DNA of 64,000 nucleotides from Streptomyces sp. Tu6071 (GCF_000213055.1 NZ_CM001165.1:3390945-3454944); one strand, 5' to 3'. Shown: positions 42,287 through 52,075, counted from the first letter of the stretch. Translations and numbers: made by a program. The notes: a model not told the origin generated them from the letters alone.

Positions 42287-44248
42287 GTGAGCGAGCGTTC
42301 GTCAATCGCCAACATGCTCAAGGAAGAGCGCAAGTTCGCGCCGCCGGCGGAGCTGTCGGCGCACGCCAATGTGAAGGCGGACGCCTATGAGCGGGCGCGC
42401 GAGGACCGCCTCGGCTTCTGGGCCGAGCAGGCGCGTCGGCTGAGCTGGGAGACGGAGCCCACCGAGACCCTGGACTGGTCGAACCCGCCGTTCGCCAAGT
42501 GGTTCGCGGACGGCAAGCTGAACGTCGCGTACAACTGCGTGGACCGGCACGTCGAGGCGGGCAACGGCGACCGGGTCGCGATCCACTTCGAGGGCGAGCC
42601 GGGCGACAGCCGCAGCATCACGTACGCGCAGCTCAAGGACGAGGTCTCGCGTGCCGCGAACGGCCTGATCGAGCTGGGCGTCGGCAAGGGCGACCGGGTC
42701 GCGGTGTACCTGCCGATGATCCCCGAGGCCGTGATCGCGATGCTCGCCTGCGCGCGCATCGGCGCGATGCACTCGGTCGTCTTCGGCGGCTTCTCGGCCG
42801 ACGCGATCGCCGCGCGGATCGCCGACGCGGACGCGAAGGTCGTCATCACGGCCGACGGCGGCTACCGGCGCGGCAAGCCGAGCGCGCTCAAGCCGGCCGT
42901 GGACGCGGCCGTCTCGCGCTTCGACACGGTCGAGCACGTCGTCGTCGTCCGCCGTACGGGCGAGGACACGGCGTGGACCGAGGGCCGCGACGTGTGGTGG
43001 CACGAGCTGACCGAGCGCCAGTCGGCCGAGCACACGCCCGAGGCATTCGAGGCCGAGCAGCCGCTCTTCATCCTCTACACCTCGGGTACCACGGGTAAGC
43101 CGAAGGGCATCCTGCACACCTCGGGCGGCTACCTCACCCAGGCGAGCTTCACGCACCACGCGGTCTTCGACCTCAAGCCGGAGACGGACGTCTACTGGTG
43201 CACGGCCGACATCGGCTGGGTCACCGGGCACTCGTACATCGTCTACGGGCCGCTCTCCAACGGCGCGACCCAGGTGATGTACGAGGGCACGCCGGACACT
43301 CCGCACCAGGGGCGCTTCTGGGAGGTCATCCAGAAGTACGGGGTGACGATCCTGTACGCGGCGCCGACGGCGATCCGCACGTTCATGAAGTGGGGCGACG
43401 ACATCCCCGCGAAGTTCGACCTCTCCTCGCTGCGGGTGCTCGGTTCGGTCGGTGAGCCGATCAACCCCGAGGCGTGGATGTGGTACCGGAAGAACATCGG
43501 GCACGACAAGGCCCCGATCGTCGACACGTGGTGGCAGACCGAGACCGGCTCGATGATGATCTCGCCGCTGCCAGGCGTCACCGCGACGAAGCCGGGTTCG
43601 GCCCAGACGCCGCTGCCCGGGATCTCGGCGACGGTCGTGGACGACGAGGGCAACGAGGTCGGCAACGGGGGCGGCGGCTACCTCGTGCTCACCGAGCCGT
43701 GGCCGTCGATGCTCCGCACCATCTGGGGCGACGACCAGCGCTTCATCGACACGTACTGGTCGCGCTTCGAGGGCAAGTACTTCGCCGGTGACGGGGCGAA
43801 GAAGGACGAGGACGGCGACATCTGGCTGCTCGGCCGGGTCGACGACGTCATGCTCGTGTCGGGGCACAACATCTCCACGACCGAGGTCGAGTCCGCGCTC
43901 GTCTCGCACCCGGCTGTCGCCGAGGCGGCGGTCGTCGGCGCGGCCGATCAGACCACGGGTCAGGCCATCGTCGCCTTCGTGATCCTGCGCGGCAGCGCGA
44001 CGGAGTCGGAGGACCTGGTCGCGGAGCTGCGCAACCACGTGGGCGCGACGCTGGGGCCGATCGCCAAGCCGAAGCGGATCATGGCGGTCGCCGAGCTGCC
44101 GAAGACGCGGTCCGGGAAGATCATGCGGAGGCTGCTGCGCGACGTGGCGGAGAACCGTGAGCTGGGGGACGTCACGACGCTGACGGACTCCTCGGTGATG
44201 GACCTCATCCAGTCGAAGCTGCCGGCCTCCGGCGGGAGCGACGACTGA
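42287..44248 (+). CDS. acsA: Acetyl-coenzyme A synthetase
   Basis: A 653-residue AMP-forming ligase that makes acetyl-CoA from acetate, ATP and CoA through acetyl-AMP. Visible motifs are [11 protein letters not shown] (P-loop-like A3), TWWQTETG (A5), [16 protein letters not shown] (A8 hinge) and [11 protein letters not shown] with catalytic K611, the residue usually controlled by reversible acetylation. [17 protein letters not shown] sequence and the 650-residue length fit Acs rather than propionyl-CoA synthetase. I chose GTG at 42287 ([11 protein letters not shown]), which matches Streptomyces homologues; an ATG at 42245 is also possible. A hairpin terminator follows. Confidence 0.95.
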   Translation: MSERSSIANMLKEERKFAPPAELSAHANVKADAYERAREDRLGFWAEQARRLSWETEPTETLDWSNPPFAKWFADGKLNVAYNCVDRHVEAGNGDRVAIHFEGEPGDSRSITYAQLKDEVSRAANGLIELGVGKGDRVAVYLPMIPEAVIAMLACARIGAMHSVVFGGFSADAIAARIADADAKVVITADGGYRRGKPSALKPAVDAAVSRFDTVEHVVVVRRTGEDTAWTEGRDVWWHELTERQSAEHTPEAFEAEQPLFILYTSGTTGKPKGILHTSGGYLTQASFTHHAVFDLKPETDVYWCTADIGWVTGHSYIVYGPLSNGATQVMYEGTPDTPHQGRFWEVIQKYGVTILYAAPTAIRTFMKWGDDIPAKFDLSSLRVLGSVGEPINPEAWMWYRKNIGHDKAPIVDTWWQTETGSMMISPLPGVTATKPGSAQTPLPGISATVVDDEGNEVGNGGGGYLVLTEPWPSMLRTIWGDDQRFIDTYWSRFEGKYFAGDGAKKDEDGDIWLLGRVDDVMLVSGHNISTTEVESALVSHPAVAEAAVVGAADQTTGQAIVAFVILRGSATESEDLVAELRNHVGATLGPIAKPKRIMAVAELPKTRSGKIMRRLLRDVAENRELGDVTTLTDSSVMDLIQSKLPASGGSDD

Positions 44249-44266
44249 CGGTATCCGTCGGCTGAG

Positions 44267-44298
44267 GAAGGGACGGGTCCTCCGGGGCCCGTCCCTTC
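44267..44298 (+). terminator. Terminator after acsA
   Basis: GAAGGGACGGG and its complement CCCGTCCCTTC form a perfect 11-bp stem around a 10-base loop, 18 bases after the acsA stop. Confidence 0.85.
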
Positions 44299-44328
44299 GC
44301 CGTTCGCGGGGAGGCGCGGGGGCGCCCG

Positions 44329-44416
44329 GTGCACAGCTGTACACCCGTATGCACGCTCCCCCGGTGTACAGATGTAAACCGACCCGCACACGCGTGCTCG
44401 GCGTACAGTTGTACAC
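44329..44416. promoter_or_regulatory. Three operator-like palindromes upstream of nhaA
   Basis: Near-palindromic 16-bp sites stand at 44329-44344 (GTGCACAGCTGTACAC), 44364-44379 (GTGTACAGATGTAAAC) and 44401-44416 (GCGTACAGTTGTACAC). Their shared form is GTGTACAGNTGTACAC, with starts 35 and 37 bp apart, so they lie on almost the same helix face two-to-three turns apart. Such arrays usually bind a dimeric repressor cooperatively. The controlled gene is probably nhaA, about 200 bp downstream. No regulator is identified. Confidence 0.65.
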
Positions 44417-44614
44417 CAAGCACGCGGCGCGGCCGACGCCGCTGTGTCCCTGCCGTCCGACCGGCAGGTCAGGGCCCGGCGTGGGACCGGTGAGTAAGGT
44501 GGCCCCGTACGCCCTGCGTACCGACAAACGAAGAGGGGTGCCGGGAAGTCTGGTCGGCGTGTGATCACCTGACGCCGAACCGCGCCCGCACGGGCGCCGG
44601 ACCTGGAGACCCCT

Positions 44615-46012
44615 GTGCCCAGCACCCGCATGCCCCCTCCCGGGCGCCGTTTCCTCGGCCGCCTCCCGCTGCCCGAGTACCGCTACCTCGCCGACGCCCT
44701 GCGCGCCGAGACGCTCGGCGGGGTGCTGCTCCTCGTCGCCGCCGTCCTCGCGCTCGTCTGGGCGAACACACCCCTGTCGCACAGCTACGAGACCGTCCGC
44801 GACTTCCACTTCGGGCCCGGCTCCCTCGGGCTGCGCCTCTCCGTGGAGCACTGGGCGGCGGACGGGCTGCTCGCGGTGTTCTTCTTCGTCGCGGGCGCCG
44901 AGCTGAAGCGCGAGCTGGTCGCGGGGGATCTGCGCGATCCCAAGGCCGCGCTGCTGCCTGTGGTCGCCGCGGCGTGCGGGATGATCGCGCCGGCGCTCGT
45001 GTACACGCTCGTCAACACGGTCGGCGGGGGCGACCTGGGCGGCTGGGCGGTCCCGACCGCGACGGACATCGCCTTCGCGCTCGCGGTGCTCGCCGTGCTC
45101 GGCACCGCGCTGCCCTCGCCCCTGCGCGCCTTCCTCCTGACGCTCGCGGTCGTCGACGACCTCTTCGCGATCCTGATCATCGCGGTCTTCTTCACGAGCG
45201 ACCTGAACTTCCTCGCGCTCGGCGGGGCCGTCGCGGGGCTCGTCGTCTTCTGGGTCCTGCTGCGGCACCTGCGGGTGCGGGGCTGGTACGTGTACGTGCC
45301 GCTCGCGCTGGTGATCTGGGGGCTCATGTACAACAGCGGCGTGCACGCGACGATCGCGGGCGTCGCGATGGGCCTCATGCTGCGCTGCCACCGCGAGGAG
45401 GGCGAGGAGGCGTCCCCCGGGGAGCGGGTCGAGTACCTGGTGCGCCCCTTCTCGGCGGGGCTCGCGGTGCCACTGTTCGCGCTCTTCTCCGCCGGGGTCG
45501 CGGTGGGCGGCGACGCGCTCGCCGACATCTTCACGCGCCCCGAGACGCTCGGGGTGGTCCTCGGGCTGGTCGTCGGCAAGGCGGTGGGGATCTTCGGCGG
45601 TACGTGGCTGACGGCGCGTTTCACGCGGGCCTCGCTCAGCGACGAACTGGCCTGGTCCGATCTCTTCGCGGTCTCCGTGCTCGCCGGTATCGGCTTCACC
45701 GTGTCCCTCCTCATCGGGGAACTCGCCTTCACGGACGACCCGCACCTCACCGACGAGGTCAAGGCGGCCGTGCTCGTCGGCTCACTCCTCGCGGTCCTGC
45801 TGGCCGCCGTCCTGCTGCGGCTGCGCAACCGGGTCTACGTGCGGCTGCTCGCGGAGGAGGAGCGCGACGAGGACCTCGACGGCGTACCGGACGTCTACCA
45901 GCAGGACGACCCGGCGCACCATCAGCGCCTCGCCGACTCCTACGAGAGGCGGGCGGCCGAACACCGCGCCCGCGCCCGGGAGCGGGAGGACCCGGAGGCG
46001 GGGGACGCCTGA
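44615..46012 (+). CDS. nhaA: Sodium/proton antiporter NhaA
   Basis: A 465-residue NhaA-family antiporter that exports Na+ or Li+ in exchange for protons. About 12 helices are visible. Family marks are ETLGGVLLLVAAVLALVWANTP at the first helix, ELKRELVAGDLRD, TATDIAFALAVL and VVDDLFAILIIA, which contain the ion-binding aspartates. The C-terminal tail of ~60 residues is hydrophilic and acidic/basic mixed. It starts with GTG at 44615 behind GGAG. Three operator-like palindromes lie upstream. It follows acsA but is separated from it by a terminator. Confidence 0.95.
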   Translation: MPSTRMPPPGRRFLGRLPLPEYRYLADALRAETLGGVLLLVAAVLALVWANTPLSHSYETVRDFHFGPGSLGLRLSVEHWAADGLLAVFFFVAGAELKRELVAGDLRDPKAALLPVVAAACGMIAPALVYTLVNTVGGGDLGGWAVPTATDIAFALAVLAVLGTALPSPLRAFLLTLAVVDDLFAILIIAVFFTSDLNFLALGGAVAGLVVFWVLLRHLRVRGWYVYVPLALVIWGLMYNSGVHATIAGVAMGLMLRCHREEGEEASPGERVEYLVRPFSAGLAVPLFALFSAGVAVGGDALADIFTRPETLGVVLGLVVGKAVGIFGGTWLTARFTRASLSDELAWSDLFAVSVLAGIGFTVSLLIGELAFTDDPHLTDEVKAAVLVGSLLAVLLAAVLLRLRNRVYVRLLAEEERDEDLDGVPDVYQQDDPAHHQRLADSYERRAAEHRARAREREDPEAGDA

Positions 46013-46404
46013 CAGGGCGTCGGCGAGCGAGGACGCGCCATGGGCCATGCGACGGACTTACGCCGCGAGGCGGACCCGTACGCGGTCAGGCGGACCCGTA
46101 ACGCGGTCAGGCAGCCCCGTACGCCGCGACGCGGACCCGTACGACGCCAGACGCCAGACGGACCCGTACGACGCAAGGCGGACCCGCACGCCGTACGCCC
46201 GGACTGGCACAACGCCCCCGTGGGAGAACCCGTACCGCACCCAAGAGGAGTCAGCCGGGCGGGGCGGGGGAAGCGGCAAGGGCAAGGGTCCGGCATGATC
46301 TGAACCCTGACCGTGTTTCGGGCGGGTGCGCCGCCGCCCGGACGAGGCGGGGGCCGCGAGCCCGGTCCCCGCGCAGACCGGCGAAAGAGAAGAGGGAGTA
46401 CGCG
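46013..46404. other. Gap with degenerate tandem repeat
   Basis: No gene is seen. From about 46069 to 46200 the unit GGCGGACCCGTACG and variants recur roughly seven times with irregular spacing. The promoter of the holin-like gene should lie at 46270-46390. Confidence 0.5.
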
Positions 46405-46962
46405 ATGAGCGCACCCGACAGCGCGAGCCACCGTCCCGGCGAGCCCGAGAAGGCGGCTGCGGCGTTGAGCGCGGACCGCAGCCTCGGCCAGCTCGTGGCC
46501 CACGCGACCTCCGAACTGTCCGCGCTGGTGCACGACGAGATCGCGCTCGCCAAGGTGCAGATCATGAAGGACGTGAAGAAGGGGGTCGCCGGGAGCGCCG
46601 CGTTCATCGTCGCGCTGACCCTCGCCCTCTTCTCGCTCCCGATGCTGAGCTTCGCGCTCGCCTACGGCATCCGGTCGTGGAGCGGCTGGCACATCTCCGT
46701 CTGCTTCCTGCTCTCCTTCGCCGCGAGCCTCATCGTGGCCGGTCTCTTCGCCCTCATCGGGCTCGTCCTCTTCAAGAAGGCGCAGAAGGGCCGGGGTCCG
46801 CAGAAGGCGGCGGCGGCGGCGAAGGCCGATGCCGCGGTCCTCTCCAACGCGAAGCCCCACCCGCGTCCCGAGACGCCGGAGCTGGAGAAGTTCCCGCCGC
46901 TGGCGCGGAAGGGCGGCGAGGAAGCGGACGGCGCCTCCGCTGTGGCACGCTCCTCCTCATGA
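46405..46962 (+). CDS. Holin-superfamily (DUF1469) membrane protein
   Basis: A 185-residue protein of the phage-holin-superfamily III/DUF1469 group, which is chromosomal in actinobacteria despite the name. An amphipathic N-terminal part with LGQLVAHATSELSALVHDEIALAKVQ precedes two membrane helices (about residues 70-95 and 100-125), and the C-terminal tail is basic and Pro-rich. The function is unknown. Its stop overlaps the start of the hydrolase gene (ATGA), so the two are co-translated. Confidence 0.82.
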   Translation: MSAPDSASHRPGEPEKAAAALSADRSLGQLVAHATSELSALVHDEIALAKVQIMKDVKKGVAGSAAFIVALTLALFSLPMLSFALAYGIRSWSGWHISVCFLLSFAASLIVAGLFALIGLVLFKKAQKGRGPQKAAAAAKADAAVLSNAKPHPRPETPELEKFPPLARKGGEEADGASAVARSSS

Positions 46963-47897
46963 CGGCTACCGACCCCCGTTCGGCGCAATCCGCCCCCGCG
47001 ATCCGGATCGACGGTCCCTGGACCCACCGGGACGTGGCGGCGAACGGCGCGCGCTTCCACATCGCGGAGGTGGGCGAGGGGCCGCTCGTCATGCTCGTGC
47101 ACGGCTTCCCGCAGTTCTGGTGGACGTGGCGCGAGCAGCTCACCGCGCTCGCCGCCGCCGGGTACCGGGCGGTCGCGATGGACCTGCGCGGAGTCGGCGG
47201 CAGCGACCGCACGCCGCGCGGTTACGACCCGGCGAACCTCGCACTCGACATCACCGGCGTGATCCGCTCGCTCGGCGAGCCGGACGCGGCGCTCGTCGGG
47301 CACGACCTCGGCGGCTACCTCGCCTGGACGGCGGCGGTCATGCGGCCCAAGCTCGTGCGCCGCCTCGTCGTCTCCTCCATGCCGCACCCGCGCCGCTGGC
47401 GCGCGGCGATGCTCAGGGACCCCCGCCAGTCCGCCGCAGGTTCGTACGTGTGGGGCTTCCAGCGCCCCTGGGTCCCCGAGCGGCAGCTCGTCGCCGACGA
47501 GGGCGCGCTCGTCGGGGAGCTGCTGCGGAACTGGTCCGGGCCGCGTCTCCCGGACGACAAGACGGTCGACGTCTACCGCAGGGCGATGCGCATCCCCTCG
47601 ACGGCGCACTGCGCGGTGGAGCCGTACCGCTGGCTCGTGCGCTCGCTCGCGCGGCCCGACGGGGTGCAGTTCTACCGGCGCATGAAGCGGCCCGTACGGG
47701 TTCCGACGCTGCACCTGCACGGGGCGCTCGACCCGGTGCTGCGCACGCGCTCGGCGGCCGGTTCGGGCGAGTACGTCGAGGCCCCGTACCGCTGGCGGCT
47801 CTACGAGGGGCTCGGGCACTTCCCGCACGAGGAGGACCCGCTCGGCTTCAACCGCGAGCTGATCGACTGGCTGCGGGACCCCGAACCGGACCGCTGA
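46959..47897 (+). CDS. Epoxide-hydrolase-like alpha/beta hydrolase
   Basis: A 312-residue alpha/beta hydrolase. HGFPQFWWTWREQL is the oxyanion segment typical of epoxide hydrolases, and VGHDLGGYLAW gives an Asp nucleophile, as in epoxide hydrolases and dehalogenases. YEGLGHFPHEEDP carries the catalytic His. It should open an epoxide or related ester in the cytoplasm; the substrate is unknown. It overlaps the DUF1469 gene by four bases. In Streptomyces this pair sits between nhaA and the MarP-like protease. Confidence 0.88.
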   Translation: MTATDPRSAQSAPAIRIDGPWTHRDVAANGARFHIAEVGEGPLVMLVHGFPQFWWTWREQLTALAAAGYRAVAMDLRGVGGSDRTPRGYDPANLALDITGVIRSLGEPDAALVGHDLGGYLAWTAAVMRPKLVRRLVVSSMPHPRRWRAAMLRDPRQSAAGSYVWGFQRPWVPERQLVADEGALVGELLRNWSGPRLPDDKTVDVYRRAMRIPSTAHCAVEPYRWLVRSLARPDGVQFYRRMKRPVRVPTLHLHGALDPVLRTRSAAGSGEYVEAPYRWRLYEGLGHFPHEEDPLGFNRELIDWLRDPEPDR

Positions 47898-48147
47898 GGC
47901 GGGCGCGGACCCGTGAGGCGGGCCGCATACCGCTGAGGTGGGCCGCCGGGTCCCCGGAACCCCACGCGTCCGCCGTCGGACCGCCGACGTGCGTTCCGGG
48001 GCGTGCGCCCCCCGCGCTGCCGTGTGCTCCCCTTCTCCGGTCCGTCCGGCCCCACCCGTACCGCTGAGCGGACGGGGCCGTCTGACGATCGAACAGGTGT
48101 TGCCAGCCGCATAGGCCAATTAGGTGCCGGGGGTGCGATTACCGACC
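47898..48147. other. Gap before a small ORF
   Basis: This 250-bp stretch has no gene. It includes a short lower-GC segment at 48090-48145 (CATAGGCCAATTAGG) that may be the promoter of the small ORF that follows. Confidence 0.35.
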
Positions 48148-48363
48148 ATGGGAGCCGGGCAGGGACGGGGTATGGGCTGGACGCACGACTACAGTGACGC
48201 AGCACGCGACCGCCGCTCAGTCTCCGCGCTGAGCAGCCACGAGGGGCCGGGCCCGTTGGGTTCCGGCGCACCGCATCCCTCCCCGGACGGGGTCAATATC
48301 CCCCTCATCCTCCGCCGCCGGGCCCGCTGGGTCTCGGCCCGTCTCCGGCACACGCGCGACTGA
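48148..48363 (+). CDS. Small protein of unknown function
   Basis: A 71-residue basic protein. A Gly-rich start is followed by GWTHDYSDAARDRRSVSALSSHEG and a C-terminal LRRRARWVSARLRHTRD. The composition is more protein-like than the surrounding frames, with mixed hydrophobic and charged residues. No domain is recognised. A second ATG at 48172 would give 63 residues and has GGGACGGGG before it. Confidence 0.5.
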   Translation: MGAGQGRGMGWTHDYSDAARDRRSVSALSSHEGPGPLGSGAPHPSPDGVNIPLILRRRARWVSARLRHTRD

Positions 48364-48546
48364 ACCGCCCCGGCGCCCACGCCAGGGCCCGGCCGGGGAG
48401 CACGGAGGCGCGGGGGCGCACACTCCCGCGTACGGCAGCCGCAGGACGGCGCTGTTCTCCGCATACGGCCGCAGGGCGCGCCGCCACCGCGCGCGCGACT
48501 GCCCCGCCTCCCGGCCCCGCTCCACCCCGTACGTACGCGCGCACAG

Positions 48547-48580
48547 GGCCCCGCCCCACGTGATCCGTGGGGCCGGGGCC
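48547..48580 (-). terminator. Terminator after the MarP-like gene
   Basis: GGCCCCGCCCCACG pairs with CGTGGGGC-CGGGGCC around a TGATC loop with one bulge, 11 bases past the stop of the protease gene. Confidence 0.7.
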
Positions 48581-48590
48581 CCGCGTGCGG

Positions 48591-49790
48591 TCAGAGCGCG
48601 CAGCTCTCCGTGTCGACGCGCTGGTTCGCGGTGCGGCCCTGGGCGATGTCGTCGCGGACCTCGTCGGCGGTGAGGGCGTAGCCGGTGTCGGGATCGTCGA
48701 GCGATTTGGCGAAGACGACTCCGTACACGCGGCCGTCCGTCGTGAGGAGCGGGCCGCCGGAGTTGCCCTGGCGCACCGTGGCGTAGAGCGAGTAGACATC
48801 GCGGCTCACCGTGCCCCGGTGGTAGATGTCGGGGCCCGTCGGGGTGATGCGGCTCCGGACGCGGGCGGGGCGGACGTCGTAGTCGCCGTTCTCCGGGAAA
48901 CCGGCGACGATCGCGCCGTCGCCGGGCTCCGCGTCGCCCTTCGTGAAGCGCAGCGAGGGCGCGGGCAGGCCGGGGACGTCGAGGACCGCGATGTCGCGCT
49001 TCCAGTCGTAGAGCACGACGGTGCCGTCGTAGCGCCTGCCCTGGCCGCCGATCTGGACGGTCGGTTCGCCGACCCCGCCGACGACGTGCGCGTTGGTCAT
49101 CACGCGGTCCTTGGCGAAGACGAAACCGGAGCCCTCCAGTACCTTGCCGCAGCCCGAGGCGGTGCCGACGACCTTGACGACCGACTGCTTCGCCGTCCGC
49201 GCGACCTGACTGTTGGCCAGGGCGGGGTCCGGGGGGTCGACGGGCTTGATCGGCTCGTTCGAGAAGGGGCTGAAGACCTGCGGGAAGCCGTTCTGCGCGA
49301 GGACCGAGCGGAAGTCGGAGAACCAGTTGTCCGCCTGCTGGGGCATGGCCTGCGAGACGCCGAGGAGCACCTTGGAGTTGCGGACCTGCTTGCCGAGGGT
49401 GGGCAGCGTCGTCTGCGCGAGGAGCGAGCCGAGGAGCCAGGCGACGAGGAGCATCGCGAGGACGTTGACGACGGCACCGCCGGTCGCGTCGAGCGCGCGC
49501 GCCGGACTCCACGTGATGTGGGTGCGCAGTTTGTTGCCGAGATGGGTGGTGAACGCCTGGCCCGTGGAGGCGCACACGATGACGATGATCACCCCGACCA
49601 CGACCGCGGTCGTGCTCGCCTCCGAGTTGTCCGTCAGCGCGTCCCAGAGCACGGGCAGTACCCACACGGCGAGGAGCCCGCCACCGAGGAAGCCGATCAC
49701 GGACAGGATGCCGACGACGAAACCCTGGCGATAGCCCACGATCGCGAACCACACGGCGGCGGCCAGCAAGAAGAAGTCCAGCGCGTTCAC
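48591..49790 (-). CDS. MarP-like membrane serine protease
   Basis: A 399-residue CvpA-type membrane protease. Four membrane helices occupy about residues 1-125. The extracytoplasmic chymotrypsin-like domain has the triad H235 (TNAHVV), D266 (KRDIAVLD) and S344 (RQGNSGGPLL). C214 and C397 match the regulatory disulfide positions of mycobacterial MarP, which is needed for acid and oxidative stress resistance. The start is GTG at 49790. Gene order with the NUDIX hydrolase, nth and crp is the same as in other Streptomyces. Confidence 0.93.
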   Translation of the reverse strand: MNALDFFLLAAAVWFAIVGYRQGFVVGILSVIGFLGGGLLAVWVLPVLWDALTDNSEASTTAVVVGVIIVIVCASTGQAFTTHLGNKLRTHITWSPARALDATGGAVVNVLAMLLVAWLLGSLLAQTTLPTLGKQVRNSKVLLGVSQAMPQQADNWFSDFRSVLAQNGFPQVFSPFSNEPIKPVDPPDPALANSQVARTAKQSVVKVVGTASGCGKVLEGSGFVFAKDRVMTNAHVVGGVGEPTVQIGGQGRRYDGTVVLYDWKRDIAVLDVPGLPAPSLRFTKGDAEPGDGAIVAGFPENGDYDVRPARVRSRITPTGPDIYHRGTVSRDVYSLYATVRQGNSGGPLLTTDGRVYGVVFAKSLDDPDTGYALTADEVRDDIAQGRTANQRVDTESCAL

Positions 49791-49802
49791 CGGGACACCC
49801 TG

Positions 49803-50420
49803 TCATGCGTGCCGGTCGAGTGAGACCCGCTTCCCCCTATCCCATGGTCGCTCCCAGCCCGCGAAGTGCAGCAAGCGGTCGATGACTCCGGCGGTGAAAC
49901 CCCAGACCAGAGCGTCGCGGACGAGGAAAGCGGGGCCTTCGTGACCGCGTGGGTGGACCGCGACAGCGCGGTGCGCGGGGTCCGTGAGTTCGCTCACCGG
50001 CACCGAGAAGACGCGCGCGGTCTCGCCCGGGTCCACGGCCCGGACGGGGCTGGGCTCGCGCCACCAGCCGAGCACGGGGCTCACGACGAAGCGGGTCAGC
50101 GGGATGTAGAGGCGCGGCAGGACCCCGAAGAGCTGGACGCCGGCCGGGTCGAGGCCCGTCTCCTCCTCGGCCTCGCGGAGCGCGGCGCGCAGCGGCCCGG
50201 TGGTGAGCGGGTCGCCGTCGGCCGGGTCGAGGGAGCCGCCGGGGAAGGAGGGCTGGCCCGCGTGGGCGCGCAAGGAGGAGGACCGCTCGGTGAGCAGCAG
50301 CTCGGGGCCGTCCTCGCCCTCGCCGAGCAGGATGAGCACCGCCGACTGGCGGCCCCCGCCGTCCGCCGGTGGCAGGAAGGCGCTGAGCTGCTCGCCCCGT
50401 ACCGTCCGCACCGCCGCCAC
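49803..50420 (-). CDS. NUDIX hydrolase (CoA pyrophosphatase type)
   Basis: At least 205 residues. The NUDIX box runs GPLRAALREAEEETGLDPAG, with PSFPGGSLDPADG just before it, the pattern of CoA and nucleotide-sugar pyrophosphatases. GTG at 50420 is the first canonical start, but the conserved N-terminal stretch continues upstream in frame (LTTEGLPRWLDPVVAAVRTV). The same frame stays open to about 51027 without ATG, GTG or TTG. A CTG at 50828 (MSTESEFRTDE if used) would give 341 residues. The upstream part is low-complexity with repeated SATYESARG units. The true start is unresolved. Confidence 0.8.
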   Translation of the reverse strand: MAAVRTVRGEQLSAFLPPADGGGRQSAVLILLGEGEDGPELLLTERSSSLRAHAGQPSFPGGSLDPADGDPLTTGPLRAALREAEEETGLDPAGVQLFGVLPRLYIPLTRFVVSPVLGWWREPSPVRAVDPGETARVFSVPVSELTDPAHRAVAVHPRGHEGPAFLVRDALVWGFTAGVIDRLLHFAGWERPWDRGKRVSLDRHA

Positions 50421-50639
50421 GACCGGATCGAGCCAGCGGGGCAGGCCCTCGGTGGTCAGGACGGGGGCGAGGGGAGCGGGTGGGCCGTGGAGGGGGTCGG
50501 GGGCAGGGGCGTGCTCGGGGAGGGGTGCCGGGGGAAGGGCCTCCGGTGCGAGGGCGCGGGGCGGGAGGGGGCGCGCGGGGTGGGCGCCCTCCGGGTGCGG
50601 GGCGGGCGTCGGGTTCGCACCGCTGCCGCGTCGTCCGGC

Positions 50640-50735
50640 TTCGTCCGTGCCGCTGCCGCGCGCGCTCTCGTACGTGGCGCTGCCGCGCGCGCTCTCGTAC
50701 GTGGCGCTGCCGCGCGCGCTCTCGTGCGTACCGCG
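50640..50735. repeat. Short tandem repeat upstream of the NUDIX gene
   Basis: A 24-bp unit built on CGCGCGCGCTCTCGTACGTGG recurs about three times. In the NUDIX frame it codes for repeated SATYESARG. It lies in the open extension before the first canonical start. Confidence 0.65.
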
Positions 50736-51043
50736 TCCGCCTTCGTGCGTACCGCGTCCGTCCTCGGGCGTGCCGTCGGCGTTGCCGGGGGCACGTTCGT
50801 CGGTACGGAACTCGCTCTCGGTGCTCAGGGTTGCTTCACCACCAGGTCTTCTTCCGGCAGGGCCGGTCGTCGTTTCGTCGTCTTCCTCTCCCGCTCCAAC
50901 GTCTGTGCGAAGCCGCTGTGTTCCGGGGACCGGGGAGACGCGGGTGCACGGGGAGCGTGGGGGCGCGTACGAACCCCCGGGGGCGCCCCTGAGGAGCCCC
51001 CGGGGGGCGCCCCTGAGACGTCTCAGGGGCGCTCAGGGCTCCG

Positions 51044-52075
51044 TCAGCCGCCCAGGGGTGGCGCGGGGGGACCCGGGAAGTCGGCGGGGGGCTTCAGGCG
51101 CTGGCCCGGCATGCCGCCCTTCTCGTACTTGAGGAGCTTCTTCGCCTTCTCCGGGTCGGTCTCGCCCTCGCCGTACGAGGGACAGAGCGGTGCCACCGGG
51201 CAGGCGCCGCAGGCGGGGCGGCGGGAGTGGCAGATGCGGCGGCCGTGGAAGATCACGCGGTGCGAGAGCATCGTCCACTCGCTCGGCTCGAAGATCGCGG
51301 CGACATCGGACTCGACCTTCACCGGGTCCTCGGACGTCGTCCACTTCCAGCGGCGCGCGAGCCGTCCGAAGTGGGTGTCGACAGTGATCCCGGGGACGCC
51401 AAAAGCATTGCCAAGTACGACAAAAGCCGTCTTCCGGCCCACTCCGGGCAGCTTCACGAGCGCGTCGACGGTCGCCGGGACCTCGCCGTCGAAGTCGTCG
51501 CGCAGCGCCGCCGAGAGGCCGAGCAGCGAGCGCGCCTTGGCCCGGAAGAAGCCGGTGGGACGGATCAGCTCCTCCAGTTCCTCGGGGACCGCCGCCGCCA
51601 TGTCCTCGGGGGTCGGGTACTTCGCGAAGAGCGCGGGGGTCGTCTGGTTCACCCGCAGGTCGGTGGTCTGCGCGGAGAGGACGGTGGCGACGAGGAGCTG
51701 GAAGGGGTCCTCGAAGTCCAGCTCGGGGTGGGCGTAGGGGTAGGTCTCGGCGAGCACCTCGTTGATGGCGTGCGCGCGCTCGACCATGGCGGCCCGGGAC
51801 TCGCGCTTGGCGAAGCCGGGGGGCTTGGGGGCGGGGGACTTCTTGGCGGTGGCCTTCTTGGTGGGGGTGGCCTTCTTCGCGGTGGAGGTCTTCGTCGCGG
51901 ACGTCTTGGTGGGGGCCGCCTTCTTGGCCGGTGCCGTCTTCTTGGCGGCTGCCTTCTTCGCCGCCGTTTTCCTGGCGGTGGCCGGCTCGGCTGCCGCCTT
52001 GCCGGCGGGCGTGGCCGCCTTCTTCGCCGGCTTTTCGGCCGTCGTCTTCTCCGCTGCCGTCTTCTTCGTCGTCAC
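51044..52075 (-). CDS. nth: Endonuclease III with long basic N-terminus
   Basis: A 343-residue base-excision-repair glycosylase/AP lyase for oxidised pyrimidines. The helix-hairpin-helix is LPGVGRKTA with catalytic K215, the Asp is D233 ([12 protein letters not shown]), and the [4Fe-4S] cluster ligands are C282, C289, C292 and C298. The first ~85 residues are a Lys/Ala/Thr-rich tail ([12 protein letters not shown]) absent from E. coli Nth; it resembles the TopA C-terminus and likely binds DNA non-specifically. The start is ATG at 52075. It is divergent from crp. Confidence 0.95.
   Translation of the reverse strand: MTTKKTAAEKTTAEKPAKKAATPAGKAAAEPATARKTAAKKAAAKKTAPAKKAAPTKTSATKTSTAKKATPTKKATAKKSPAPKPPGFAKRESRAAMVERAHAINEVLAETYPYAHPELDFEDPFQLLVATVLSAQTTDLRVNQTTPALFAKYPTPEDMAAAVPEELEELIRPTGFFRAKARSLLGLSAALRDDFDGEVPATVDALVKLPGVGRKTAFVVLGNAFGVPGITVDTHFGRLARRWKWTTSEDPVKVESDVAAIFEPSEWTMLSHRVIFHGRRICHSRRPACGACPVAPLCPSYGEGETDPEKAKKLLKYEKGGMPGQRLKPPADFPGPPAPPLGG

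Noticed and set aside
44329..44416. Three spaced repeats before nhaA considered as a mini-CRISPR
   Set aside because: The 16-bp units are palindromic and too short, and spacers are only about 20 bp; an operator array fits better.
42302..45745. Minus-strand open frame of over 1100 codons opposite acsA and nhaA, with similar ones at 38627-42181 and 35417-38617
   Set aside because: All are shadows of well-supported genes; their translations are repetitive and lack domains.
46405..46962. Holin-like protein taken as a prophage sign
   Set aside because: The DUF1469 family is chromosomal in actinobacteria, and no other phage genes are nearby.
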